A stretch of 64,000 nucleotides of DNA from Trichaptum fuscoviolaceum (GCA_910574455.1 CAJSYZ010000010.1:1578770-1642769), one strand, 5' to 3'; numbered from the stretch's first letter, positions 33,952-46,618 are shown. The notes: a model not told the origin generated them from the sequence alone. Program-made: numbers and translations.

Positions 33952-35388
33952 CTATACCTCCACCGTACTGCTTGCCACTGATCTATGTGATCCCAAGGCC
34001 GTCGGAGATGGGAAACTAGGAGACGTAATCCCAGACGAAGCTCGCGCAGCCGTGAAGTGCGTGAAATCAGAGACCACACCGCTGCCTGAACTTCCTCTAG
34101 AATATCTCATCGTGTCAATAACGGATTGGTTGGTATACCGCGGGAGTGGAGGAAGGAGCTTCCTCTCATTCCGTACATCTGTATCTTGATGGTCGGAGAC
34201 GATCATGATGTTCAATATCCAACACTGACGTCCAAGGTATACGGGTTCTCACCTGTCTGTGGATTACGGCTTTCTGTGTCCGGTGAGATAGTGGGGCTGG
34301 CCGTCTCAGAGTATGTAGCGCCTACACTCAATATAGACGGACGACCCCGGAACGTTATATTCTCTGTGTCGTTAAGCCTCATTTGTGGGGTGAGCTTTGG
34401 ATCCGACCTGTACTTAGCACCTTCCGGCGCGGAAGGGGGAATGAACGGCTGAATCGCGTCTATAGGTGTTCTGAATTCAGCCCGCAGTGTACGCGCTGGG
34501 GAATGATGAATGACCCTTACCTGTGGAAGCGGCCTTCATTGACTGGCGGTACATCGGTAGTTTTGATTTTACTAGGTGCACTCCGGATCTTCTCTTCCAA
34601 AAGAAAATGAATGCCAAGAGTAGCATCGATAGGAATGCTACTCCTCCGATAACACCACCCGCGATCGCTCCGACATTTGTTCCATTCTTCTTTGTCCCAG
34701 GAGTTGCGATAACCGTCGGGGAAGGAGTTGAGCTAGGTGTGATAACTTCAAAGTAATCGAACGTAAAGTTCCGGCCCTGTCCCGTTTGAGTGACATTAAC
34801 ATTGACAACATGCTCTCCGAAAGGAAGCACACTAGAAGTGAAGAAAGTCTGATTTCCTAGGGGTAACGACGGGCCAGCCAAGGTTTCCTGACTATGCCAT
34901 ATCAGCGGCTCTCCATCCACACTATACGTAGCAGATAGTGGGCCATCTCCTGGAGGTAGCAGGCCCAGAACAACGACTTGTGTCCCTGTAGTTTGTCATA
35001 ACATACGGTGAGTCGAAAGCGAACCAATTCTGAAGAATAGAAATGTTACCGTTGAATGTGTAGCGAATCGTGGAGCCTACTACAGCTGTCGAATGTTCGG
35101 TGTGCCCAGGGGACGGTTTACCCTGTTGAGGGACGACCTTTATATCCCAACCGGCACTGTACTCTATGAAGCCATCTAGGTCGTTGACAGATTTACCAGA
35201 TCCGCCAGCTGGTATGGGTATGAAGTTCACTAAAACGAATGGCAGCTACGATGTGTTTGAAACGAGAGCATGCTTATACTTTGAAAAACACCTACTGGTG
35301 GGTCAGCAAGGTCTGAGTTCTTTGAAGATGAGCAAGAGGAGTTTGTGCTCCCATTGCTGCTTGTGGCGTTAGCGTTGGACGAGCTCAT
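33952..35388 (-). CDS. Single-pass membrane protein, family copy 5
   Basis: Five exons. The start MSSSNANATSSNGSTNSSCS is Ser/Asn-rich. Then come GFIEYSAGWDIKVVPQQGKP, SPGHTEHSTAVVGSTIRYTF, NGTQVVVLGLLPPGDGPLSA, TYSVDGEP and GRNFTFDYFEVITPSSTPSP. The helix AIAGGVIGGVAFLSMLLLAF is followed by IFFWKRRSG. The tail crosses two further introns (the last has a perfect GTGAG donor near 34246) and ends SHRSVASSTVEV. The PYxY motif is absent from the spliced tail; NPYTLD occurs only inside the last intron. A 5'UTR intron (GTAAGC...TGTAG, about 35407-35475) seems to precede the start. First minus-strand member of the array. Confidence 0.72.
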
Positions 35389-36485
35389 CTTCTTCCGGGT
35401 GCTAGACCTACATATATGGCGCGTAAGGTAGGAAAGCTTTAGTAAGTAACTCTATAGGAAAATAAAATGAGCTTACCTTGCGTCAGGCGTCCAGCGCCTT
35501 CAAAGCTGAGAAATGTATGATAGAGATGGGGGAAGTGGATTGCAGTTAAAGTAAAAGCGCTCATGAGAGCAAGCATATAAATAGCATTTAAAGCAGTGAT
35601 AAAGCTCGAATCGAAGGTGGAAATACACCAGTGAGTTGAGTTCAATGATATGGATCAAGTGACAACGCAACCATGGACAGATTGATTTTCTCTACTGCAG
35701 GGCAACGTGATGGCATATCCCTATGAGCTCTTGTTATCCACATCTTTTGTGTGTTGACGAAGGGAGTAAAGGTGCTGCTAGTCAATAGCTATGTTTTGCA
35801 CCGGCTGATCAATGTCAGTAGACTGGGGTCAAGCATATTAGGCCTTTATGAGCTAGTGATGTAGTAATAAGTAGTAGAGCTCCGTCGATCCGGGTTCTGC
35901 CCCTTCACTGAACAAGAAGAGCGATCACCGTCAGGTTTCCATACCCGAGGATAGCATTTTCCCTATTTCGACAGCTTGAGTACTATCGGTCACTTCTATA
36001 GCAGAAAAAGAATATTGGTCCATCACCAGCAACGAGATGCTAGATTGATGGTTTTGCTGTGCGACGATCATAATACCGCAAAAATAGAACGTTTCCGCAT
36101 CCCAACGATCAACACAAGCACCATGCACATAAAGATGACGGATCATCACATAAGTCGTGCCGGGAAGAAGAAACGAATGCGAAGCGACCCCAGGCCTGTG
36201 GGTGTCCGAGTCAGTGAGCGGCGGTCACTACTTTGCTCGAGATTGATTACTGGTTACAGAGGCAAAGGGTCGACCAGAATTCATGACGCCTTAGCGAAGC
36301 TTGAGGAGTTCGAGTGATTCTAGAAAGCAAGTAGCAAGCTGTATCAAGGTAACATTGCGACAAAAGCCTTCGATGATGAGTGTGTGTTGAGCAAGGAGGT
36401 ACACCGTGACGGGCTCACTTGGAAAGGGTATTAAGTTCTAGTTCCCACGGTTGTTTGTCCAACTTGTACTATGTATTAGTGTAAG
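35389..36485. other. Intergenic between copy 5 and the MULE-like element
   Basis: 1.1 kb. It contains the promoter side of copy 5 (TATTTATA near 35573-35580) and no recognised gene. Confidence 0.4.
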
Positions 36486-36494
36486 AACATAAAA
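36486..36494. repeat. Left 9-bp target-site duplication (AACATAAAA)
   Basis: Identical to 39857-39865. Confidence 0.75.
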
Positions 36495-36519
36495 GCAAGA
36501 TAGGATTTCAGCACCTCAA

Positions 36520-36990
36520 TGTACCTATCTGACCCGCGTTTTATCATAATCTGACACATCGACTTATATAAATCCAACCCCTTATAATACATAAATCTGA
36601 CAATTATAACGGCTATATCCAACATTTTAAAAGTAATATCGGACAACTTGAGAAACAATATCTGACAATTTGAGAAACAATATATGACAATTTGAGTTAT
36701 CTAAATCCAACCCCGGCATTTACAAGAATCCAACCCTTCAATGTATGCATTTCTGACCCTTAATAGTATCCAATTCCAACCCTTCAAAGTATTTAAATTC
36801 AACCTCTCAAAGTATGCAAATCCGACCTCTCAAAAGTATGTAAATCCAACAAAAGGTGTATGTAAATCCAACCCCCTGGAGAATTGATTTCTGACCCCTC
36901 GTAGAACCATTATCTGACCTCCGTAAAGTATATATATGTGACCCTCGTGAGAATCTATTTCTGACCCCTTGGTGTATCAAAATCCAACCA
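36520..36990. repeat. Left subterminal array of ATCTGACC / AATCCAACC units
   Basis: Some twenty degenerate units spaced about 20-28 bp, alternating two variants (ATCTGACCCC and AATCCAACCCC). The right end (39360-39850) has the reverse complements (GGGGTCAGAT, GGGTTGGATT). Confidence 0.8.
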
Positions 36991-39359
36991 TCCGTATACC
37001 CGAACCTCTCACAACAGCAGCAGCGATGATCACGATTTCCCTCCGCTCATTTTCAAAGAGGTTCACACTTCAATAGTCTTGCTTTTACCTCAAACACGGT
37101 GTGCGCTTGAGCAGTGCCAACTGGGCTGCCATCAAACAGGCCAACGCCGACAGGACATTCTTTCGTTCAGCAAGTAAGGTCGATGAGGTATACCTCGCAT
37201 ACATCAGTCTCGAGACGCAGATAGTTGTCGGGTGCGCTATGTTAACTGGAGAGCCGGAATTCTCCTACAGCACACCTGACTACGACTAAACTAAAGATGA
37301 ATCCCAGACCGACGGGATAGTAAGTATCTTTGCGGAAACCGACGCCGTTGGAGATCTTTATTCGTCAAATGAGAAGTCATCCGAAGGACAACCCCATATG
37401 TCAGTGATATTACCAGCTACCAAGTCAAGTGCTAGTACTTGCCTTGGCTTGGGATGCCAGCGATCGGGTAACCTGACATGGTATGTGCTATTCTTTTCTC
37501 TTGTTTCCCTTTGCTCACGTCTCATTACTTCCAAGGAACTTCGCAACGACAAGCTCGTCAGCTATTACAGCTCTCCAACCACGCCAACTTCCGCTAATAC
37601 TTCGCCCATCGCTTTGCAGTGATTCAGGCTCTCTGCTTCGTCACTATCTGCACCATTTGACTCGAGTGATGACTGCCCGACACTACCTTCATTCGACCTT
37701 TGAACATCAATAGAAAGTACCCCTGCTCCTCGACACCTGTTTTTGCTGTCCATGCCACCCGATCAGTGGCAGGACTAGCCCGGTTCTCGATACTCAAGCA
37801 CCTCAACCCCCAAACGTCCGCCAAGTTCTTGTGCTACTCGTCGACTGATTCGCCTCCTTCGACGCTCCTGCACAAACCGGGTGCTGCTTCCGATGCACCC
37901 CGGACAACCCTCCATTGATTTGTCACTCATTGATCTAAGCATTTGCCTCCGCCATGCCATCATGTCCTCCGTTACGATTCTTGAGGGCGCTGACTCGTGG
38001 GGCAATTAGAGTTGGCATTGTGTTCTCGACATTGCCAGTATAGCAGAGGCTTTTCATTAAATCGTAAGCAGCACTTTTCTTAAACCGTCTATTGCATACT
38101 GAATCTCATGGTTAGTGTACGCCTCGGGTCCATTAGTTTGGACGGCAGTCCCCCTTCCGAAAACGTGAGTTTCTTTTCTTCTTCTGGTCTTGAATATCAT
38201 TCTTACTTTAAGACGCAGTGTAGGAAGTTGCCACCCAGATATCCACCATCCTGGGTCCAACCTGTTAAGTGGCAGACCACTTCTGAAAATGTGAGCGCTT
38301 ACAATCTTATCTGCTTGCTATCTTTCTCACCCTCAGTCTAAGAAGTTTGCCATATAGTCTTCGACAACCATCCTGGTGCAGTTACCGACGCACCCGAGTT
38401 TGCGTCCATTGAGCAACCTCGTTAATCATACGCCTGCCGCTTCAGCCACCACAGTTCCTCGGCTTTCTGACATTCGCCTGTCAGTGACCTATGATACATG
38501 TGATCTGTCGGGCTAGTGCCAAGCACCCCCTTGTTTGCCAGTTTCCTTCCACAAGGATCCTGGCGAGCGTCGTGTCAAGTCCCGTGTTGCACGACATTTG
38601 CTACTTGCTGCTCCTATTCGAGATCGTACGTGCACCTTTCTCTTGTTTCACGTCGACACCCTAACTTCTTGTAACAGTGATCAAAAGCGATCAGCAGCCA
38701 CATATCCCAAGAAAGCAAAGCATTAAAGAAGTCATCAAGAGTAGAGCCACCCCGTCCTGAGGTCTCAAGAGTCTCAAGTCTAGCAACGGAATCTAAGCGG
38801 CGACCAGTCAATCGACCCACTCATCAGCTGCAGATCTAGGCCAGATCTAATGCTGCAAGGTTTCACTAGACAGACTGCACCTAGGCCAGGCTCAGTCTCG
38901 TCGGTGTCAAGGTTGCCCACTACGCGCACACGTTCTCGCGCTCACGATTCCAGCTCTCCGCGCAAAGACTCCGCCCAAGACTGCAATGACGACCACCACT
39001 CCTGGACATTCTGCTCTTGCCACTCTGGCCTCGCTCTGTAGGACTGTGACCTACCATACACACGAAGAGTGGCTGGTTATCACTGCTTCGACCTATTAGA
39101 ATATATACTCTATTTGTTGTAACAAAATCTTCGCTGCTGCGCTTAGCATTGCACCGCGCCTGCCACTCGGAATTCCTGGTGGCCTACGAGACCGTTCAAT
39201 ATCAAGAAATTTTCTCTGTCTCTTCTGCTAAGTAAAGGAATCAAATACATTGTATGACAGTACTACCCACCTCTGTAGTGGGAATAGCGTTGAAATTAAT
39301 GCATGTTTGTGTTGGGGGCAATTAGCTCTGACGGCGCTATACAAAGCTTTACACGATGA

Positions 39360-39850
39360 CGTGAGAAAGATGTTGGAATTAAGTTCTTTTTGGGCTGGAT
39401 TTACATACTGAAGTATGTCCAAATTCGATTTTAAAAAGGGTCGGAAATACATATTAAAGAGGGTCAAATTTACATTCTAGATGGGTTGCATTTGAATACT
39501 ACAGGAGGTCAGATATGGATACTACAGATGTGTTGGATATATATACTTTATGGGCGGATAGGTTGGAAATTACTTCTAATAAGGGTTGGAATTGTGTTAT
39601 TTGAGGGGTCAGATAATGATAAACCTGCGGTGTTGGAAATACACTCTTTACAGGGGTTGGATTTAGATACTTTATTCTGTCAGAATTAGATACTCCAATT
39701 GTTGGATATTGATACTCCGATTGTCAGATATTTTATCTAACGGAGGTTGGATTTTACTTCTTATATGGGTCAGTTATACATTTCAAGTGTCCAGGTGTCA
39801 GATAATGGGTGTCAGATGTCAGATAGGTACATTGAGGTGCTGAAATCCTA
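39360..39850. repeat. Right subterminal array, mirror of the left
   Basis: Units such as GGGTTGGATTTA and GGGTCAGATA repeat about every 25 bp up to the terminal inverted repeat. Confidence 0.8.
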
Positions 39851-39856
39851 TTTTGG

Positions 39857-39865
39857 AACATAAAA
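39857..39865. repeat. Right 9-bp target-site duplication (AACATAAAA)
   Basis: Identical to 36486-36494. Together they fix the element boundaries. Confidence 0.75.
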
Positions 39866-39993
39866 TATCCACATTCGGAACAGCGAGATTCGGCAAATTT
39901 GTATAGTCTATAAGGAATATACATGTAAATTTACGTATGTCGTACAAAATCAATGGCTTCTGAAGCTTACTTTTACACTTCCCCAAAGTACTG

Positions 39994-42294
39994 TCAGGCA
40001 GATACATGTCGATCCCGCCGTCTCGTGCCCTTCCCTTCGGTAGCTGATGGCAAACGTGTCATACCTGGCGTCCCAGTCCAGACGATAGTCTGGGATTCCG
40101 TTTCGGAGTCATACAGGGTTGAGACAGTACGGGCTGCGTCAATGCTGCTGCGACTGGCTCGATATAATGAGCCCGTGAATCGGAAAGAGTGCGAAGGCGA
40201 TCCAGGCAGCACCATAATCCTCTTTCCATCCGACCCGGAATGTATTTGCGATTCATAGACGTACGGGTTGATGTCCGAGTCTATTGGACAAATCAGTATC
40301 TCATTGGGGGAGTATTTAGCCTCCTAGGCGAGACTTACCGCGACCTTTAGGATCTTTGACATCAGATTGAACTACCTCTGGGTCCTGAGAACCAGTCCTT
40401 CTGAGGAAACGACGCCCCCATAACCAGTATAATAGAGCAAGGCCGAGGATGAAAATCAGAGAACCAGTGACTGCGCCCACAATAGCACCAACATTTATTG
40501 CGGAGTTCTTTTCGCCATTGGACGTAGAGGCTCCTGCGTTGGACGGGACTACGATTTCAATGTAGTCGATTGAATAGTTTCGACCCTCTCCGGATTCCGT
40601 AACAGCGATGTCAAGGGTATGATTCTCGAAAGGGAGGACAAGGGAAGTGAAGAACGTCGTGTTTCCGACGGGCGAGTTAGTCCCGGAGAGTGGCTCAAGT
40701 GACATGGTCTGCGGGGCAGCTCCGTCAATGCTGTAATTCGCGGAAACAGAACTGTTCCCGGGAGGTAGGAGGCCCACTACAATAATTTGAATACCTGTAA
40801 GTTGGAACTCGCTTCAGAATAACCATCTTGAGTCTACAAGATTTATCATTACCATTGAAAGTGTGTCGCAGAGTGGAGCCGGCTTGGGATGTGGCATGAA
40901 AGGTATGGGGGGAGATCACGAGAAGATCCCAACCCGGACTATAATTAATACTCGAATCCCTGTCACTGACCCCATACCCCGAAAATCCTTGGGGAATAAG
41001 GTCGATAGTTTGACTAACTAACGCAAGCTAAAAAATGAAAGTTATCAGCCGACTCGGATGGATCATACCACAAAGGTGTACTCACACCACTATCTCCATC
41101 CGCAATACTATCGTTGCCAGAGCTGCCTTGGTCACCCTCGCTGTTATTGGCCCCCACTTGGCCATCAATGATCGAGTTGCCTCCACTGCTGACGATAGTA
41201 GAGTTGCCACCATTGACATTACTGTTGACGATGGAGTTGTCGCCATCGCCACTGCTGGATTGGCCAGTAGTGCTATCGATAGTGGAGTTGCCGCCGTGAC
41301 TGGTAGTACCATTGGCAGTAGAGTTACCGCCATCACTAATACTATTAGCAATGGAGTTGCCGCCATCAGTACTGGTACTATTTGCGATAGAGTTGCCGTC
41401 ATTGCTGCTGATACTATTAGCAATAGACGAGCCCCCATTACTGCTAGTACTATTAGCAATGGCAAGGCCTCCTTTACTATTAGAGCTATTAGCAATGGCG
41501 TGACCTCCTCCACTACTAGTACTATTAGCAAAGGCGTCGCCACCTTTACTAATACTATGAGAACTAGAATGGCTGCCGTTGTCTTCGTCATGTCTGCTGT
41601 CGGTACCGTCGTAATCGTTACCGCTCTCTCCTCGAGCAAAGCTGGAGTCTTGATTATCGCCGTCGTTGATAACGTTGTCGCCGTCGTCTGACCGATGTCC
41701 TCCACCGCTTTCTCTCTTCCCTTCTAACTCCCCATTGCCACCAGAGAAGGTGAAGGCTTGAATGTCACCGTCTTTTACTTGTTCACCAAATGTCGAGCGA
41801 TCGCCACGTTTTCCTACGATGACTTTGCTGACAATGTTGTCATTCGGACTGGGGCTTTCGACTTCTCTACCGCGAATGGGACCAACGTTTGCAAATCTGG
41901 AGCCAAGGATATCGCCGTTATTGATTGTATTGTCACGAGTAGAGCTGGAGTCTTGAATCTCGCCATCGCTGATGATACTTCTGTCGGTCCCGTCTCCGCT
42001 AACATCCCCTTCAGTCACGACCCTTGGACTTACTCCCACCCCGCACTCGCAGCGAATGCTGTTAACTCCGCCGTTTTTACCAATTCCTCGTGCACCGGAA
42101 GGGGAGGCGATGTTATGATCAACACCACCTACAGATCGACGAGCATAATCATATGTGATGCTCGCTTTCTTGTCATCGTTCAAATTAGCGGTGGCAAGTG
42201 CTTCGTTTGGGCGCTCCATCTCAAGGCGGTTGAAAGTGGTGGGTTGACTAGAAGTATGACTCTCGGAGTCACGTCGATAAGCTTCGATGGACAT
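39994..42294 (-). CDS. Single-pass membrane protein with long repetitive N-terminus, family copy 6
   Basis: Four coding exons. The first (ATG 42294) encodes about 400 residues, first polar repeats with I-x-DG-x-I/N-QDSS units, then GGNSIANSTSS-like repeats (about 41200-41560). The ectodomain follows: SINYSPGWDLLVISPHTFHA, IQIIVVGLLPPGNSSVSANY, SIDGAAPQ and GRNYSIDYIEIVVPS. The helix AIVGAVTGSLIFILGLALLY is followed by WLWGRRFLRR. The last exon opens DINPYVYESQ and ends RRRDRHVSA. A TATA box (TATAAATA, 42464-42471) and an apparent 5'UTR intron (donor at about 42361) precede the ATG, matching copies 7 and 8. No signal peptide is seen. Confidence 0.75.
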
Positions 42295-42463
42295 AGCTAC
42301 TCTATCATGGCATGGCAGACTGAGGTCGGTGAATTTGCAGAAGTTTATAATAATGCATTCACCTGTAGCCTAGTAGCAAACGACCAGCGTTGAAGAGAAT
42401 GTAAGTTGAAGGAGCACTGGCAGTTCGTGGAATGGAACAGTTCGTTCAGCATTGGCATTCGGA

Positions 42464-42471
42464 TATTTATA
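42464..42471 (-). promoter_or_regulatory. TATA box of copy 6
   Basis: TATAAATA on the minus strand, about 103 bp before a GTGAATG donor. The same layout occurs in copies 7 and 8. Confidence 0.5.
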
Positions 42472-44328
42472 AGGAATGGTACAGTGCAATTCTTAGATAC
42501 GCTAGGTGAATTGGCCGTGACTGTATGTATGCGACTTTAGATAGGTGTATGGGTTATCATAGGTCAACGAGATACTCACAGTAAGGAAAGAAGTCTATCG
42601 TTTGGGGGAATCAAGATTTTGCAAAAGCATTAGCAATGGCATTCGCTATACTAGCTAGGGGTGGATGTATTGATAAACATGGTTCATCTCATTGGCGATA
42701 CAACGGTCGTTAGCTCTCAGAGACCAGAGGCGCAAGCATGGGAAGCCGTAACAAAGATGACCTTAATCAGGAAGGACCGAGTTGCGAGACAGGGCGCCGA
42801 CACATTCACGCTGGTAGCCATCAGTAGTCCCTTTCAGAAAATCTGACAGAAGGAGAGTAACGAATTTGAATATTCTCGCTCTGCACCCGGGCATGAATAC
42901 AGCTGACGTTCTAAGAATCTAAACGTAGTAGATCTGTAGCCATGCGTCAGCTACCATATGCAATTGGCAATCGAAATAGATCGACGTTAATCAAAGATAA
43001 AAAGACGCACCTAAGTCATGAATTACAAATTTATGAGAGCTGAAAGAGATGCGGTACACACCCTTTAGAGATATTTGGTGAAGTTCAGTGAGTCTGACAT
43101 AACTCATCTTCAAATCTGATAGTCACGGTAACCTCCGCCTTTGGATGAGTAGTAGTAGTCCGGAGTCAGACTAGTGGGTTCCGTTTCACCCTTGCTCTGG
43201 GCTGCGGCACAGAGATATTCGCCGAAGGCTCTCAGGAATAACTCATTGGTGTTGGTCGGTGATGTGGTTTCGCTTCTCTCCAAAGAGATCTGATACATTC
43301 CCTGTTAGTAGTTAAGGGACTGCGCAAGTAGACCTAAACATATTACCTTGACAGAACTGTTTCTGAGGAGTTTCTAGTATACTGAACGACACTGAGAGAC
43401 TGATGCCACTATGATATGAGCTTTGCTGTCAGAGCTTTTACACGAGAAGTTAGCGTGGAAGAAAGAAAAGGAAGACAAGTGGTGATTAGTAGTACTGTTC
43501 CCCTTCTTTTGAGCTGTGATTTACTAATCCCACGACTCCAAATCCGGGCATCATCATGATCACCGTCACGGTCACGGTGACCGTGACGGCACGCGTCAAG
43601 TCGCGTCGCGACTCGCGTCTCTCCATTATCGACAACAAGGGCCCGGGACAACTTCGAGCCTTAACGGTGTCAACACACGATAAAGATATCAAATATGTTG
43701 CGAATCATCTATCTCTTTAGCTTTCATACCTCTTTCGGTGCTTGAGAAAAGATCTGCAAAGGTCTTTCCTTAGTTGACAGCTAGGCCCATCCACTAGAGC
43801 AAGGAACATTTCAGTAAACTCGACTAGGGCGGCTTCTCTTAAAAGAGCCTATCAGACAAAAGTCGCTACGTCATTGCGAAATAACTTCTTCCATAGATCA
43901 TGGCAGCGTGTCGGCGACGGGGCTTACCAAAAACCGGTCTTAACATACTGTAACTATGAAAGCACACTGAGAGCCTTTCAAGATTCTTAGATGCTCCTTC
44001 TCTTCCTGTCATCTCCACCGTAATTTTAGGGAAGCATCAAATGTATCGAATGAGAATGCCCTTTGATAACACCAAATGCTGCACGTGCAAAAACGCAAGC
44101 CTCGTCTGAAATAGTGCTATACGGGTAAAGCACCATAGAATATGGTACGGCTACAAAGGGATCGAGTACAGTATTTCCGCGTTCGTTTGTACAATACGGT
44201 AGTACATGCATAGTGTCCACTATTAAAATGGTAAGACTCCGTAATCGGGCATGTCAATGTAAGAAATGATATTTCAATAAAGAAAGCAATGGCGTCCAAA
44301 TCGTATATTTCAACCATCTAATGCAATG
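42472..44328. other. Intergenic between copies 6 and 7
   Basis: 1.85 kb. It includes a 27-bp palindrome (43563-43589) and one ATG-started 62-codon minus-strand frame (43110-43298) of unknown meaning. Nothing else recognised. Confidence 0.4.
43563..43589. repeat. 27-bp perfect palindrome (13-bp arms, 1-nt centre)
   Basis: Arms CCGTCACGGTCAC and GTGACCGTGACGG around a single G. A second smaller palindrome (AGTCGCG-T-CGCGACT) lies about 10 bp further on. Confidence 0.85.
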
Positions 44329-46618
44329 TTAGGCAGACATATGTCTCTCCCACCTCATACGCTTCCGGTCGAGAGGTAATACCAAACGTGGCATATCCTG
44401 CGTTCCAGACGAGACGATAGTCTGAGATTCCGTTTCAGAGTTAATTGGGGTCGAGATAGTACGAACAGCAACATTGCTACTGGAACCGGTACGGATTGAC
44501 GGACCGGTGTATCGATTCCTTTGCAAAGGCGATCTCGACGAAAGCATAATCCCCTTTACATCTGAATGCATTTGTGAGTCATAGACGTAGGGGTTGATAT
44601 CTGAAGAAGATTTGAGAATCTCAGCATGAAAGGAAAGGTTGGGGTTAAACTCACCGAAGTCTTTTGGGTCTTTTTCGTCAAACTGAACTGCCTCTGGCTC
44701 ATGAGAACCAAATTTTCTTCGCGTACTACGGCGCTCCCATAACCAGTACAGGAGAGCGATGCAGAGGATGAAAACCAGAGCACCGATGATTCCGCCTACT
44801 ATAGCGCTAACATTAACTTTGGAGGCTCTCGCGCCATTGGACGTAGAGACCGTGACTCCTGCGTTGGACGGGACTACGATCTCAAGGTAGTCGATTGAAT
44901 AATTTCGACCCTGTCCGGATTCTGTCACGGCGATATCAATGGTATGATTTATGAAAGGGAGAACCGAAGAAGAGAAGAAAGTTGTGTTTCCAACGGGAGA
45001 GCTTGTCCCGGAAAGTGGTTCCAGTGACATAGCCTGCGCAGGTCCTCCGTCAATGCTATAACTCGCGGAAACAGATCCATTGCCCGGAGGTAGGAGGCCC
45101 ACCACTATAATTTGAGTTCCTAAGTATAAACTTTCGTTCAAACCATTGTCAATTCAAGATCACAAAGGAAGTACGCACCATTGAAAGCGAGGCGTACGGT
45201 CGGGCCGGCTTGAGATGTGGTATGGAAGGTGTGAGGGGATATCACGAGAAGCTCCCAACCCGCACTGTATTCTATACTCGAATCTCTGTCACTAACTGAA
45301 AGCCCCGAGAATCCTTGAGGAATAAGGTTATTATTTTGAGGAACTGACGCGAGCTAAAGGAGAAGAGGTCATATACATATTAGCTCTCAACTGGCCCAGG
45401 TTAGACGAGCTACAATTCGGTACTCACGCCGCTATCTTCGTCATTGGTACTATTTCCAGTGCCGCCTTGGTCACCTCCACTGCTATTGCCTGTACCTTGC
45501 CCATCAGGGTCTGAGTTACCGCCATTACCACCTGTTGCATTCCCGCCATTACCAACTGTTGCATTCCCGCCATTACCAACTGTTGCATTCCCGCCATTAC
45601 CAACTGTGGCATCACCGCCATCGCTGTCGCCACTTGTGGAATTACCGCCATTACCACCTGTTGCATTCCCGCCATTAACAACTGTGGCATTCCCGCCATT
45701 AACAACTGTGGCATCACCGCCATTAACAACTGTGGCATCACCGCCATCGCTGTCGCCACCTGTGGAATTACCGCCATTACCACCTGTTGCATTTCCGCCA
45801 TTACCACTTGTTGCATTCCCGCCATTTGCATTTCCGGAGTTACCGTCATTGTTGAAGATAGTGGTATTGTCGCCTTGACTGTTATTATTAGCAGGAGTGT
45901 GATCGCCATTACTAGTGCTTCCAACATTTGAGTTGCCACCATTGTCATTGTCGGAGTCGGCGCCATTATCATTGCTAATATGGTTGCTGTCGTCGTTGAT
46001 AATGTTGCCGCCGGCCTCGTTGATAATGTTGCCGCTGTTTCCTTCGCCGTTAGCGCTGCGCGTCCTAATTCCGGTCCCGTTCCCTTCCTTTCCTCCTAAC
46101 CGGCCATTGCCACCATTTAAACCTGGGTTTTGGACGTCACTATCGATGATGGTTTTACCGCCATTCCCTGTGTTGTCGGTGCTGTTCATCTCATCTCCAC
46201 GACCGTTACCTCCCAGTCTTCCGCCACGGATCTTCAGGACGGAGTTTCCGACATTGCGCCCAAAGAAGACGGAGCTTTGGATTTCGTCGAAGCTGCAGTC
46301 CTCGATTTCGCTATCGCTGATGATATTTCCGCTGGATTTGGTCCCTTTGTTGTCGATGCTGCCCATATCGTCTGCTCTGCCATCCCTTCCTTCGACCTTC
46401 CCTATCCTTCCGCTGCTCATACTACTTCCATCAGCACTGATAACTCTATCGGATTTCTCATTTCCATGGCCATCAACACTGGAAGTAACGGTAGAATGAA
46501 TGCCGTTCGCCTCAGTATCAACAAGTGATTCACTCGAACGCCCTTTGTTTGAGCGGCCGATTGAGAAGTCTCGGTACAGGGCATGGGTCCCCCTCCCGAC
46601 TTCAGCGAAGCAAGCCAT
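44329..46618 (-). CDS. Single-pass membrane protein with GGNATVGN repeats, family copy 7
   Basis: Four coding exons. I place the start at ATG 46618 (MACFAEVGRGTHALYRDFSI), the second base of the exon after a 5'UTR intron (about 46620-46675); copy 8 starts the same way. A longer frame to ATG 46654 lies inside that intron. About 400 residues of Gly/Asn/Asp repeats follow, then SSIEYSAGWELLVISPHTFH, TQIIVVGLLPPGNGSVSASY, SIDGGPAQ and GRNYSIDYLEIVVPS. The helix AIVGGIIGALVFILCIALLY precedes WLWERRSTRRK. After a 54-bp intron the tail opens DINPYVYDSQ and ends RMRWERHMSA. Tail and ectodomain are very close to copy 6. Confidence 0.77.
45510..45850 (-). repeat. 24-bp tandem repeats (GGNATVGN) with a nested higher-order repeat
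   Basis: Octapeptide units GGNATVGN, GGDATVVN and GGNATGGN (24 bp each). A larger block, GGNATGGN-GGNST(S/G)GDSD followed by three ATV units, occurs twice (about 45593-45670 and 45713-45800), showing duplication at two scales. Confidence 0.85.

Larger units (their letters stand above)
36495..39856. mobile_element. Non-autonomous MULE-like DNA transposon
   Basis: 3362 bp bounded by 39-bp terminal inverted repeats with two mismatches, both in the outer five bases (left GCAAGATAGGATTTC..., right end reading CCAAAATAGGATTTC... on the other strand). An exact 9-bp direct repeat AACATAAAA flanks it (36486-36494 and 39857-39865). A 9-bp duplication with long complex termini fits the Mutator/MULE superfamily. 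Each end carries about 480 bp of short degenerate repeats in mirror orientation. No intact transposase was found. The 2.3-kb interior has only short frames with stops. Confidence 0.72.

Noticed and set aside
37000..39350. Retroelement gag or transposase inside the MULE-like element
   Set aside because: Some stretches feel coding-like, but every frame is short and interrupted and no catalytic motif is visible.
41035..41691. Long plus-strand frames opposite the repeats of copies 6 and 7 (also 45444-46499)
   Set aside because: They are antisense shadows of the Gly/Asn repeat codons, with no independent features.
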